Of a stretch of DNA of 64,000 nt, positions 47,601-58,200 are shown piece by piece; the first letter of the stretch is position 1; each line of letters starts with the position of its first letter. Position numbers and translations under genes: made by a program. Source of the DNA: Harmonia axyridis (Eukaryota; Arthropoda; Insecta; Coleoptera; Coccinellidae). The stretch spans positions 15,316,501 to 15,380,500 of the forward strand of contig NC_059504.1 of assembly GCF_914767665.1 (NCBI RefSeq). Direction: 5' to 3'. A model generated the notes under the pieces. That model ran no database searches. It saw only the letters and a list, made by a program, of their open reading frames with translations, and had not been told where the DNA came from.

Positions 47601-47947
47601 ATTTGAGACATACACAACCCGACATGCCAAGACCAATAAGGGTGAACACAATAATTCCAATCGTGTTCCTTGCAGCTTGTGTATTTTTGATAGTATTCCC
47701 AATATCAAAACAACCAATGTATACTTTAATTGGGTCCATAATCACCTTATCTGGTAACTAAATTCAAGAAATCAGCAAACTATTCAATAATTATTTACAT
47801 TTTACAGGTGTTCCTGTGTACTATTTGTTTGTTAAATGGGATGTCCTTCCTGAGAATATGAAAAAGAAGTTGGCTACTACCACAAAAGTATTACAAAGTA
47901 TTATGTATGTTGTATCACCAGAGACTGAGCAGACTTTACATTTTTAA
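29221..47947 (+). CDS. SLC7 LAT-type amino-acid exchanger (CD98 light chain), alternative first exons
   Basis: Shared exons: 37177-37302, 41411-41552, 45897-46020, 46076-46276, 47492-47753, 47808-47947. They join either first exon A (29221-29689; 487-residue product) or B (34677-35148; 488 residues); both end in phase 1. It is a 12-helix APC-superfamily exchanger of the SLC7A5-8 group, expected at the plasma membrane as a disulfide-linked partner of the 4F2/CD98 heavy chain. Landmarks (isoform A): substrate-binding GSGIF at 42-46, the heavy-chain cysteine C141 in FFPDCAPP, the gating SGLFAFGGWN with F226, FVTEELQDPYRNLPRAI, and FTSSRLFLTGSQEGHLP. The drosophilid relatives are mnd and JhI-21; I cannot choose between them. 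The exon 47492 coordinate may be off by one base because of a T run. Introns are packed with transposons, yet every coding exon is intact. Confidence 0.93.
30340..31440 (+). pseudogene. Decayed copy of SLC7 first exon A (A'), split by a hAT element
   Basis: From 31197 on, the sequence follows exon A and its intron with many changes. CATTCAGGGAGTAATTATGCC corresponds to TTCAGGGGGTGATTATGCA, and the match continues through the cysteine region (CCAGAATGTACTCCACCTG) into the intron (AATTATTACAGTCAGCTGATG). The part before 30378 keeps only a few bases (CATTGGGGATTT). The frame is broken by stops (for example TATATCTAA) and deletions, so it is dead. The 811-bp hAT element at 30378-31188 interrupts it. 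Confidence 0.75.
30378..31188. mobile_element. Non-autonomous hAT-like element, CAAGTCAAG-rich subterminal repeats
   Basis: The ends are TAGGGATTCA and TGAATCCCTA. The flanking 8-bp target duplication is TTTGCATA (30370-30377) against TTTGTATA (31189-31196), one mismatch. Both subterminal regions carry many inverted copies of CAAGTCAAG/CTTGACTTG and TCAAGCTACTTG, as expected for hAT transposase binding sites. A 96-codon frame inside has no recognisable domain. Confidence 0.8.
31445..34676. other. SLC7 intron, AT-rich, with a degraded MITE near 33,930-34,205
   Basis: No gene is seen. Near 33930 the sequence ACCCTGTATCTCACAAACAA and near 34190 TTTAGGAACAGCCTGTATA match the ends of the TACAGGGTGTT element family found elsewhere in the window (compare 63,163-63,850), so a decayed copy probably lies there. 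The last ~300 bp before 34677 must contain the promoter and 5' UTR used by first exon B. Confidence 0.45.
34677..35148 (+). CDS. SLC7 first coding exon B
   Basis: This encodes residues 1-157 of the alternative isoform: a different, serine-rich cytosolic N-terminus (MGTTARVPPAPSLSKSSSSG), then TM1 with GSGIF at 43-47 and the heavy-chain cysteine C142 in FFPNCDPP. The ATG sits in a strong context (CTACCATGG). The donor CTCT/GTAAGT leaves phase 1, identical to exon A, so it joins the shared exon at 37177 in frame. Compared with A, the TM1-TM2 loop differs (VYLATESVGG against VYKSTESVGL). Expression from a separate promoter is inferred, not seen. Confidence 0.92.
35384..35640 (-). mobile_element. 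5'-truncated LINE (non-LTR retrotransposon) 3' end
   Basis: On the minus strand from about 35635 an open frame ends KTSLQKSLFYEGVRLYNGLP…, then EEIKTA and a closing HFREM-stop. The pattern (L)FYEGVRLYNGLPEEIK is typical of the C-terminus of insect LINE ORF2 proteins. After the stop comes a short 3' UTR with AATAAA and an (ATT)n tail, seen on the plus strand as (AAT)n at about 35384-35402. This is the classic form of a 5'-truncated insertion. Confidence 0.75.
36017..36560 (+). pseudogene. Decayed copies of SLC7 first exon B (B')
   Basis: A short partial copy of the exon B N-terminal region (about 36017-36080, GTACCAGTTCGGGGAGTGTG) is followed from about 36090 by a nearly full copy, which stays in frame through GSGIF and the GALCYAEL block. 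At 36321 the frame is destroyed by an inverted duplication that makes a perfect hairpin (36329-36378). Downstream, a TAA stop replaces TAT (GCCGAGTAAGCTGC), and a T-run indel follows. The donor GTAAG at the end is preserved. Sequence similarity to B is very high, so the duplication is recent. Confidence 0.88.
36329..36378. repeat. Perfect 23-bp inverted repeat with 4-base loop
   Basis: The arm starting AGCTACATAGATATAAGC is followed by the loop CACC (36352-36355) and the exact reverse complement ending GTAGCT. The right arm is ordinary exon-B-derived sequence and the left arm is an inverted copy of it, so this is a local inversion-duplication, not an inserted mobile element. Confidence 0.9.
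37905..38010. repeat. Hairpin repeat family copy (GAGCGACGAAGGAGCGAG core)
   Basis: It contains the core CTCGCTCCTTCGTCGCTCG flanked by GCAGAAGGCAATTCCAACA and inverted counterparts such as TGTTGGAATAGGAGC. In reverse complement, CTTCTGCAACGAGTATTA plus ATTTTCTCTATTTCA corresponds to the repeat at about 57,530-57,580 in the importin-5 gene, so both belong to one dispersed family. No coding capacity. It lies in an SLC7 intron. Confidence 0.6.
38640..39803 (-). mobile_element. Mariner element, full-length ends, dead transposase
   Basis: The terminal inverted repeats are TACAACTTTGCTTCC…CCG (38640) and CGG…AAGCAAAGTTGTA (39803), with TA at both ends. On the minus strand from 39690 the transposase reads MSAYEPNSRHLWEVLIF, HTH segments CREWFQRFKNGDFDVRHG and LGLTQQAILKRLKIMGMIQK, and catalytic HRIVTEDEKWVHYDTPKR. 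A TAG near residue 37, a deletion before the catalytic region and later frameshifts inactivate it. It belongs to a mariner subgroup different from the two copies at 43.6 and 46.4 kb. Confidence 0.88.
42165..42277. repeat. Solo arm of the ACACCCTGTA…AACCTCCAATTTAG element family
   Basis: The run from CACCCTGTATATGTATTTCG to TACCTCCAATTTAGGAACG closely parallels the right arm of the element ending at 63,850 (TTTATGAGCCTTTTTTC is shared). The matching left arm was not found, so this is a truncated copy. Confidence 0.45.
42739..43095. repeat. MITE with CTACAGGTGNTCCGAAAGATAC inverted ends
   Basis: The left end CTACAGGTGCTCCGAAAGAT and the right end ATCTTTCGGACCACCTGTAG are reverse complements with one mismatch. 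The 357-bp interior has no coding capacity. It is in the SLC7 intron between the exons at 41,411 and 45,897. Confidence 0.7.
43608..44800 (+). mobile_element. Mariner element (GGCCAATTGAAAAGTCC ends), dead transposase
   Basis: The left end is GGCCAATTGAAAAGTCCCCGG and the right end is CGGGGACTTCTCAACTGGCC. Plus-strand coding remnants read IEIADIVKISSERVNHIIHE, WVPRELTIDQKQQ and the catalytic VTMDETWLHHFTPES, then decay into frameshifts. It still preserves the end of the family's C-terminal block. Stops occur early (after FPML), so no functional transposase can be made. It is the fuller sibling of the deleted copy at 46,454-47,427. Confidence 0.85.
46454..47427 (-). mobile_element. Internally deleted mariner, same family as 43,608 copy
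   Basis: The ends are CCAATTGAAAAGTCCCCGG and GGGACTTTTCAATTGGCC. On the minus strand the N-terminal block (GKNIVEAKSWLDEEFPGF) runs to NDEKIKKVHKHFELVSHL, then jumps past the second HTH and the first catalytic aspartate to IDYLQKVQTINSDCY and the C-terminal catalytic block (HQDNAQCHKS, HPPYSPVLAPSDFF). A 24-bp tandem duplication (46783-46806 and 46807-46830) repeats the DNAQCHKS segment. Its termini remain, so it could have been mobilised in trans. Confidence 0.85.
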
Positions 47948-48068
47948 TTAATATCTGGAGTTTTTAATTATATTTTTATTTATGAGAAAATAACATAATA
48001 TATTGTAACTGCAATGGTTGATTTTATTTGAACTTACTGTTGGATACCCTTTCCTTGTTAATCTAATC

Positions 48069-48074
48069 AATAAA
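48069..48074 (+). promoter_or_regulatory. Polyadenylation signal of the SLC7 gene
   Basis: AATAAA lies about 120 bases after the stop codon at 47945-47947. It is the first canonical hexamer after the coding end. Confidence 0.65.
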
Positions 48075-48170
48075 AGTATCAGATAAATGGAGGAGCAATT
48101 TCTGTTTGTTGTTCCCCACTTGTTTGTTTAAGTTTTTTTTATCCTCAAAGGTTTCATTGAAGGGAGATTA

Positions 48171-48498
48171 CAGGGTGATTCACCGTGATGGCCTATTAGA
48201 CGCTTATGGAAAACTAATAATAATTTGTGCTGAAAATTTGCATGTTGGGGTTTGAGACATTGATCTTTCTCCCTAAAATATTTTCAGATTTCTACAACTT
48301 CCAGTTAAACCGGAAATAAAATAGACTACTACCTTATTTCAAATGACACACCCAGTATTTTATTGCATCATTAGTTAGCTTTTTTTATATTTTAGAGAGA
48401 AAGATCATTATCTCAAACCCCAACATGCAAATTTTCAGCACAAAATTATGATTCGTTTTCCGTAAACGTCTAATAGGCTATCGCGGTAAATCACCCTG
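48171..48498. repeat. Foldback MITE with CAGGGTGATTCACCG ends
   Basis: The left arm CAGGGTGATTCACCGTGATGG and the right arm (reverse complement CAGGGTGATTTACCGCGATAG) continue as near-perfect inverted repeats of about 115 bp, including CTATTAGACG, TTTGCATGTTGGGGTTTGAG and TCTTTCTC. The spacer is about 90 bp. The interval from here to 49,264 is otherwise AT-rich intergenic sequence that must include the importin-5 promoter. Confidence 0.85.
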
Positions 48499-49264
48499 CA
48501 TATATGTATATTGAAACCAATTTTCGAAATAGTTAGAGTTCAACAATAATCTGTTTACTTAGATTTAACAACATCCATGAATCCTATTCCAACTCAAAAA
48601 TATAAATAAAGGATACTATATTCACGTCAATATTGAATATTTTTTATTCAAAGGGTTTAGTCAGCAATCTTTCACTATTTCTCACATAAATACTTGTGTA
48701 TTCCATAACTATTAACGACTATCTACGAAATTCTTGTGTAGACTGCGTCGGCGGGACAAAAAGTTATAGATAGATAGACAAATTATAGATAAAAAAAAGA
48801 GATAGAATAAATCCTGAATAAAATGTTATATATTATCTTAAATTCAGTTTTTCCAACATAAAAAAATGTAATCATTCGAATGAATATACAAGATATCGCA
48901 CAATGCTGTTAGAGCCTTTACTTTTGTTAAATGCATTTCCAGGTGGCGCCATTGGTTACAATCAAATTTTATTCCGAAGCTAATAAATAATTATATTTAT
49001 ATAAAAAACAATATATTTATATCAAAAACAATATAGGCTTCAATATTCCTAATATTGATATCAAACAACTTTTATCAATTATAGATTTATCCGAATTCAA
49101 TAATTTGAAAGGGTTAACAATGGAATATGTAACAGAAAAATAATATAATGCTTTTCTATTTTTATTTCAATTATATTCTATGGTTATGCAATGGCACGAT
49201 GATGACAAATAGGCTACATGCATTTGTATCTGTCATTTGTCATTTTCTTTGAGAAGAAGGCGCC

Positions 49265-52200
49265 ATGGCCGCCGATAAAGAACAATTTCACCAAATTTTA
49301 ACTTCTCTATTGTCTACTGATAATAACATCCGATCCCAAGCTGAGGTAAGCAAAATGATAGATCTACTAAAAAACTACTAGAATGTGAAATTTAGAGTCG
49401 CGGCAATTGTTAGAACCGTCAAAATATTAGATTATTTTTTTGTAAAACAACGTGCGAATTTAGCGTGGTGTATCTATAATATTTTACTGTTCTTGGTGAT
49501 TGATTGTTGATGCATTCTTCTTTATGCCTTTCAATTTGATAGAATTCAAGTATGTCATTAAAATATTTCTTTATTTGTGTAATTCTCTTTGTGCGGCTAA
49601 TGTAGAAAAACCGCCAAATAGGCGTGTTACCAATTAATATTTGATTGTTGACACGAATACTAATGCTATGTTTTAATATAAGTCTATGTTAACCCTCACA
49701 CTTTTATTACTCATTGTTTTAGGAAGCTTATTCTAATTTGGTTATTGACTCCAAAGTGAGTCATCTCATTATTGCCATTCAAGATGGGAACCTATCTGAA
49801 GAAGCGCGTCAAATGAGCGCTGTATTATTGAGACGAATTTTTTCCAATGACTTCCTAGACTTCTACCCTAAACTTTCGCCAGATAACCAATTACAACTTA
49901 AGCAACAGGTTATCTTGGCTATACAAAATGAACAACAGTCTGTTCAACTCCGTAACAAAGTTTGTGAAGTGGCTGCAGAAGTAGCAAGAAATTTAATTGA
50001 TGATGACGGAAATAATCAGTGGCCAGAATTTTTGCAAGTAAGTTTTATATCTTTCTGTTGAAATATTGATGAATCATTTTGGAATTAAGCCAGGAGTTTT
50101 GATATTACTTTGGATTAACTTTGTATTACATCCTAATAAGTCTCAAAATAGCTTAAGAGAATTCTTGTAATCCTTATGAGATAATTTAAATTCAATTTTG
50201 TTGTCAACTTTTCAAAACTTGATCATTACAATGAATTTTATCAAGAGGTAGAAAAGTTGGGGATCCAATTCAAATCTCTTCATTATCTATTTAATTTGAT
50301 TAAATTATTGGATGTGTTCATTTTGCATTAATTTGCATGCTGTGAAACATATACTTGGTGAAATTAATTGTTTACATTTTGATAACGTTCTAAATTAACG
50401 AGTTAGAGGACTTTTAAAAATTTATATGAATATGACCCCATTTTTCATGATGTAATAATTGTATTCAAATTTCAAATAACTATGAAAAAACTAATTTTTT
50501 TCAGTGCTGTTCATTTTCTTAAAAATTAGGATTTAATGAAAACATTTTTGTATCTTATGAATTATTCGAATACCAACATTGCTTACTAATTTTTTTACAG
50601 TTTCTGTTTCAATGTGCGAACGCGCCAAGTCCGGTTCACAAAGAGGCTGCTCTCCGTCTCTTTGCCAGTGTGCCGGGAGTGTTTGGAAACCAGCAGAACA
50701 ACTATTTGGATCTTATAAAGCAGATGTTGATGAGTAGCTTAGCTAGCTCAGAACCCTATGACGTTAGATTCCAAGCCGTGAGGGCCGTAGGATCTTTTCT
50801 AATCATCCATGATAAGGAAACTCAGGTTTTGAAACACTTCAATGATGTACTCTTGCCAATGTTGATGGTCGTTGCTGAGAGCATGCAGCTGCAACTGGAT
50901 GATACACTCCTCAAGTTACTCATCGAGATGGCTGAAACTGTACCTAAATTTTTAAGACCCCAAATCGTGCCTGTGTATGAGATGTGCATGAAGTTGTTCA
51001 GTGACGGTTCAGCGATTGATAGTTGGAGGCAGCTCTCCCTAGAGGTAAGATAAGGGGGCGAATATCTGAAACAACTAAATATTGAAATATCATAATATGG
51101 ATGTTGTGATGTGTCTCATAGATTAGAATTTTGAAAACATTGAGGGTTGTTCTATAATCCATGCGGAAAGGCTCCTTTTGGTAAAGATCACAATTAGAAA
51201 GTCACCTTTAAAAAAAGCTTGAAATTGGCTCCGGTTCCATAAACATAATCAGTCTGTTTTTCAGAGAAAGCTTTGTTTTATTTGTAACTGCCAAGTTTCC
51301 TAGGGTTGGCTATTCTGAGACTAGGGATTTGTTGCTTGCATTTAATAATTCATAGAAATTTGAATTTTTTGACAAAAAGAAAAAGACTGGTTTAGTATTC
51401 TGTGAATAAAGTGAAAATAAACAAGGGTAATTAATTGACAGACTGAGGTTACGTCTTGAGTCATAGAAGGTGATCCTTTTTTTTTGCCATAAACGGCCAC
51501 TATCTGGACTTTATGATGAAGGACACCTCTAAGCTTTCCTCAACCTTAAAATTGGTTTATAAAACATGTTCATTTGTTAAAAAGACTAATATCAGAAAAG
51601 GAGACTACTTAAATTTATGGAACTGGCCCTAATTTGAGTGAAATGTTATTTATTAGGGAAAAAGAGTTGTGTTTTGGCGGCGCCTATAAGTTCAATTTTC
51701 TTGAGAAATATTTGAAAAATTGAGAGTTGAAACATTTATTGAATTCAAGGTGATGGTTTCACTTGCTGAAATGGCGCCTGCTATGGTAAGGAAGAATGCT
51801 GGCAAGTATATTGCCCAGTTAGTTCCTGTGATACTCCAGTTTATGGCCGATATCGAAGAGGAGGAAGATTGGAGCAAGTCTGACGAACTACTTGACGAAG
51901 AAAACGATTCCAACCACGTTGTTGCAGAGGCAGCACTAGATCGTCTCGCTTGTGGGTTAGGTAAGTTGATAAAGAATGATAAACTGTCAGAAACTCGATT
52001 GTTAACAAACCGTTGATTTCAGGTGGAAAGACTATTCTACCTTTGGTTACACAACAAATACCTGCCATGTTGGCGCACCCAGACTGGAGACAGAGATATG
52101 CTGCCCTTATGGCATTGAGTGCCATCGGGGAAGGTTGTCACAAGCAGATGGAGGATATGCTAGGACAAATCGTCAATGGAGTTCCTGGAGTTATGCAAGT

Positions 52201-55200
52201 ACGTAGGAATTCAGATCAACAGGATATTCCTAAGTTCAAGTTGAATTATCTTGATTTCGAATTTTAAAATGTTTATTAATTCATACGATTTTTTCCATAG
52301 GGTGTCCTCACATATTTGCAAGACCCTCATCCTCGAGTGAGGTATGCGGCGTGTAATGCCATTGGTCAGATGTCCACAGATTTCGCACCTGTGCTGCAAA
52401 AACAATTTCATGCTACTGTTGTGCCTACACTATGCATGCTTTTGGAAGACAATGAGAACCCAAGAGTACAGGCGCATGCAGGTAATAATGACATTTTTTC
52501 ATATACAGGGTGTTCTGATTTGTTTCCGACAAACTGAAATGGGTGATAGATCACATCATTTTAAGCAAAAAAGTTCATATGAATATGGGTCCGGAAATGC
52601 TTCGTTTCCGAGATACAGGGTGTTAAAGTTGAAAATATAATTCGCGTTTTCTTTAATATGTTTTGACTGCTTCGAAATCCTTTCATGAAATTATTCCTAT
52701 TCAAATATTAAATTTAAATTCATTTTGAAAATTTCTAAGGCGAAATGCATGCGGATTTTCTATTGCCCACTAATAAGTAGAAGTGGTATGCTATGTAATT
52801 GTTGTTTTTGAGTGTTGTGAATATTCTGTTTCCTGAAATATTGCGTTGTTGGGATGCTTTACGAATACTGAGTTTTTATTTTCTTCGAAGGTCTGTAAAA
52901 TCCTATTTCTCTGTAGATGATTTCTTCTTTGTATGCTTCGTTCGGGTCTTTGGTAACCAATACCATTTTCCTGTATTTGTTGATAAGCTATTAACTTAGT
53001 TAACTATAATTATAATTAATGACATCTGAACCTAACACACTTTAAATCTGTCATTGTGTATAGCCATTTTGAATCTATTGCCGCAACAATTGTTGAATGT
53101 AAAACAATCAATCATTTGAAGATGTCATTTGTGCATTCAACAGAACGTGGACATTTCGAACACCTTCTTTAAAAATTATTATGTTATTTTGTTTTGTTCT
53201 AAATTGTTACTTCTAAAAAATATTTAATTTAAAATCATTACAAATTTGTTTCTACATGTTTTAGAGATTACAAAAATATGGATTTGGCTTTAAATGCGTT
53301 TTTCTCTGAAACGGTTGCCCCTAGCAAATGAGTTATACCTTTTGTAACTAGAAAAGTCAGGGGAATCGATTTTTTTAGTCCAGAATGACGTACAGGGTAG
53401 CACAGAAAAGTTGCTACGGTTTAAAGGGGACGAAATGATTGCCAGTGGCGCCCTCTAGAAAATACAACCAAATCGACCACAAATTTGAATTTCTCACCTC
53501 AAAAAACCCTATGTACCAACTTTCATGCAATTATTTGGAATCAGTCGAAAGATATTTAAGAAAACGCGAATTATTTTTTCAACTTTAACACCCTGTATCT
53601 CGGAAACGAAGCATTTCCGGACCCATGTTCATAGGAACTTTTTTCCTTAAAATGATGTGATCTATCACCCGTTTCAGTTTGTCGGAAACAAATCAAAACA
53701 CCCTGTATAATTTATAGTATCTCCTTCCTTTTTTTTAATTTATGATGTAACTTTGGCGTTTTCTAGGTGCGGCTCTTGTAAACTTTGCCGAGGATTGCCC
53801 GAAGCACATCCTCACGGGTTACTTGGACACATTGATGGGTAAACTGGAAGCTATTCTCTCATCCAAATTCAAGGAATTGGTTGAAAAGGGCACGAAACTT
53901 GTGTTGGAACAAGTGGTTACTACTATTGCGAGTGTAGCTGATACTGCCGAATATGAATTCATTGCCTATTATGACCGACTGATGCCCTGTTTGAAGTACA
54001 TCATCTTGAATGCTAATAAGGACGAGCTGAAACTCCTGAGAGGTAATTGTTATACTAGCAGCTACTTTATTGTTTCATTCTTAAATCAATAGCGCTGTAA
54101 GGTACTCAGAGTAGGGCTGGGACTTTTTCGCCTTTTTGTATTCGAATATTCATCCATAAATTTATTCGATTATTCGAATAATTCATTCAAACAAATATTC
54201 ATGCTTGATTATTCATGAGTAGTCATGAATATTCAACTATTCGTTGATTATTCAATGATTATTCAGTGATTATTCAATGATTATTCAGTGATTATTCAAT
54301 GATTATTCAGTGATTATTCAATGATTATTCAATGAATATTTAGTCAATATTCAGTGATTAAACTCATGTTTTAATGAACCAATAAACCGAGCGTTTTGAT
54401 GAGTGAATATACCCTTTTGGTTTTGGTGTTTTGCCTCTCGCCATATACACTCTATTAGTGTGACGTCACACACCGCCATTTTTGGTTCTCCTGTCAGTGT
54501 TCGGAATCCAAACAAATAAATTGTCATTCAAATTAGTACGGTCTCGTTTTTATAATCAAATTGTCGTTTGGTAAATACAGAGATTTTTTTATCACATGAC
54601 AACGTACAAAATACAATAGATCCTTAAATAGACGCAGTAAAACCTTCGCTGGGACAATACAATCTACATTCTACATAGACCCTTTACAGGTCTAAGGGTA
54701 CAAAAAGAATGATCAAGCGGATTCTGAGAACATTGAATTCTTCAAGAATACACATACTGATCAATTATACGGAATTTTCAAAAAACTTTGTTTTCTGATT
54801 CAGTTTTGTTAGGGAAGGATGTTACTTCAGTCTCAGTCGATGTGTGTACATTTTAAGACCATAGATTTAAAAGAATATAAAGATTCGTCGGTTCGCCATT
54901 CAGAATACATAAAACAATATTTGACCACTGAAATAGAGCATTGTCTAGAAATGTCAATGCATACGGAATAGGAAGGCAAGGTTACATTTACGAATGTAGA
55001 ATCTTATACTATTATTATTAGAACTCTTTATTGGTAAATTCATATGTTAGAATCTTAAATTCCATTTTAAATTTTTTTATTGATGAAATCCAAATTTTAT
55101 TAATTTTTCTTTGGCTGAATATCTTTTTCTACTACTATTAAATGAATAATAATTTTAATTCAATTGTGTCTATCAATTTCAATATTATGTAATTTCCAGT

Positions 55201-58200
55201 AATTTTAATATTAATAAAACGATTTGTCCGTAGTGAATCACAAAACCTTGTTTTAATCATTCCTGAATAGTGAGTCAAGTGATCATTCAAACTTTCATTC
55301 GTAACTTCATAAATATCTAACTACTCACTGAATAGAAAACTATTCACTGAATAATCAGTGATTATTCATGAATAGAAAAGTAGTCATTGATTATTCAACT
55401 ATTCAGTGAATACTCGACTATTCACTGATTATTCATGAATAGAAAAGTAGTCATTGATTATTCAGTGAATATTCATGATTATTCGAATAATGCAAAATGC
55501 AATTATTCGAATAATTATTCAATGATTATTCGAATATTCAAATCATTCATTCATGATTCCCAGCCCTAACTCAGAGTCTATCATATTCACTGAATGAAAA
55601 ACTAGTATGTGCTGTAGATCTATTAGCTGGTAGATCAATTAAGTGGATAATTGTCTGAATCAGTATTTATTCTGTTACTTCAGGAAAGACCATTGAATGC
55701 GTCACCCTGATCGGTGTTGCTGTGGGAAGCGAAAAATTCCAAAACGATGCACGCGAAGTAATGGACATGTTACTGAAAACACATGGTGACGGTGTCGATC
55801 TACCAGACGACGATCCACAAACTAGTTATATGATATCGGCATGGTCCAGAATATGCAAGGTAACATTTTGCGCATTGGATTCAAATAAAATGGTTTTTCA
55901 TCAAATCTGCAGAACAATCAATGTAATCGTTTCAACTTTATGATTTAGGTTCTTGGAAGGAACTTTGAACCATACCTACCCCTTGTTATGGGACCAGTTA
56001 TGAGGACAGCTTCCATGAAACCTGATATAGCACTTCTTGATAATGAGGATATGCAGGGTGTTGAAGGTGATGAAGACTGGCAATTCGTTTCACTTGGCGA
56101 GCAGAAGAATTTCGGAATACGAACTGCAGGTAAGAGAAAATTTAATGTTCTCTGAATATTCTAAAAGTTGGGTTAAATTATCAATTCAAAATTCAATCAA
56201 ACTTCGCCGATCCTGTAGTATTATCGTGACACTAGACATCAGGATAGGTAATTTTTTAAAGGTTATGTGACTTTGACAATCAATGTCAAGTTGCAGAATA
56301 TTGGTTGGCGTTTTGACAGAATTTGTATTGGTTGTAGATCATAGGATGGTAATGAATTACAGTGGATCCACAAATATTGCTCTGCTGTCTATTGGTCCAC
56401 TAGTTAGGTTAGAAATTCATGATTAAATCCTTTTTCATAGGTTTGGAGGATAAAGCTGCCGCATGTATGATGCTTGTGTGTTATGCGAGAGAACTGAAAG
56501 AGGCTTTCGCCAAGTATGCAGAGGAGACGGTCAAATTGATGGTGCCTATGTTGAAATTTTACTTCCACGACGATGTTAGAAATGCTGCAGCAGAATCCCT
56601 GCCTTGGCTCTTGGAATCTGCAGCCATTAACGGTCCAGCCTTTGTGCAGGCCATGTGGAACTACATTTGTCCGGAACTGCTGAAGGCTCTCGACACCGAA
56701 CCGGAAACTGAAGTAATGATGATTCTCTTGGACTCGATGGCAAGGTGTATCGAGAAACTCGGAATCGGTTGCCTGGATCAGGATTCTATGAATGAGCTAC
56801 TCAAATTGATCGATAAATTGATGAAGGAACATTTTGAAAGGGCTACTGACAGAGTTTCGAAGGTTTTGGATGAAGATTATGATGAGGTGAGAAACTATAA
56901 ATGGCTTTTTGACGACATAAGAATAATAATTACTAGAGCTTTTTAAATCGATTAAAACAAAGGAATTTAATATTGATGGAAATAACCGCAAAACCTTCTT
57001 TCTGTACGAGTATTACACATTATTTTCTCTAATTCACTAAATTTTCATTGAAATTAATAGAATATTTCTATATATATATCCTTTATTGATTTTTGTATCG
57101 GATAATGTCACATTGCAGAACGGTTTTTTGTATCACAAATTTGTCAGAAAATAAAAAATCCGTGACAGGAGAGTTCCAAGTGCCAACATATAATAATGAA
57201 ATATAACCATGAAATCTTTATGAAACAGTTATGCCCGCTTGATTTTGTTCATATGTACGAGGAAAAGGCACTTTCTCTAATTCTGTGATAAGTACTTTCA
57301 TTCTGCTAAACCTTTTAGAACAAAATCTTGAGGGAATATTTCAGTTTCACACAGATTTCATTATTTTATGTTGGTATTCAGAACTTTCCTGTCACGCATT
57401 TATCAATTATCTGTCAAATATTGTATACAGAATAGTTATTTATAATACAAGTGCAGAAGGCATTGATATTCTTCCACGAGTTCAAAATTCAAAAACGAGC
57501 CACGAAGTGGCGAGTTTTGGAATGAACGAGTGGTAGAATGAGCCTTCTGTACGAGTATTATACATTATTTTCTCTAATTCATTGCATTTTCATTGAAATT
57601 AATGAAATATTTCCATAAATATATTTTAGTGATTTTTGCATTGAAAAATGTTGGTTGGCAGAACTGATTTCTTTAAGGCAAATTGATGAATTGACAGATA
57701 AAGCCGTGGCGGAAAGTTCGGAGTACCAACATAGAATAATAAAATATTACCATGAAAACTGTGCGTTTCTGATATATTCTCGCACGATTTTGTTCTACAA
57801 GATGTGGAAGAATGAACGGAATAACCACAGAATTAGAGAAAAACAATTCTGCCAACCAACATTTTTCAATGCGAATCTCACTAAACAGTATTTATGGTAA
57901 TATTTCATAGATTCCAATAAAAATTCAGTGAATTGAAGGAAATAATGTATGATACTTGTACAAAAGAATTTCAATGCCTTCTACACTTCTATTATAAACA
58001 ATCATACATCAAAACAGAATATATTCTAAGTAGCACCACTAACAATATACTTAATTCCAGATTGTCCAGGAACAATTAGAAGACGAGGAATCAGACGACA
58101 TTTATTTGCTGAGCAAAATTTCAGAGTTGATACATGCACTTTTCATTTCGTACAGAGAACAATTTTTACCATTTTTCGATCAGATATGCAACCATTTCGT

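Noticed and set aside
57655..57900. 81-codon frame in importin-5 intron 10
   Set aside because: It lies wholly within the inverted-repeat element; importin-5 phase joins 56886 directly to 58061.
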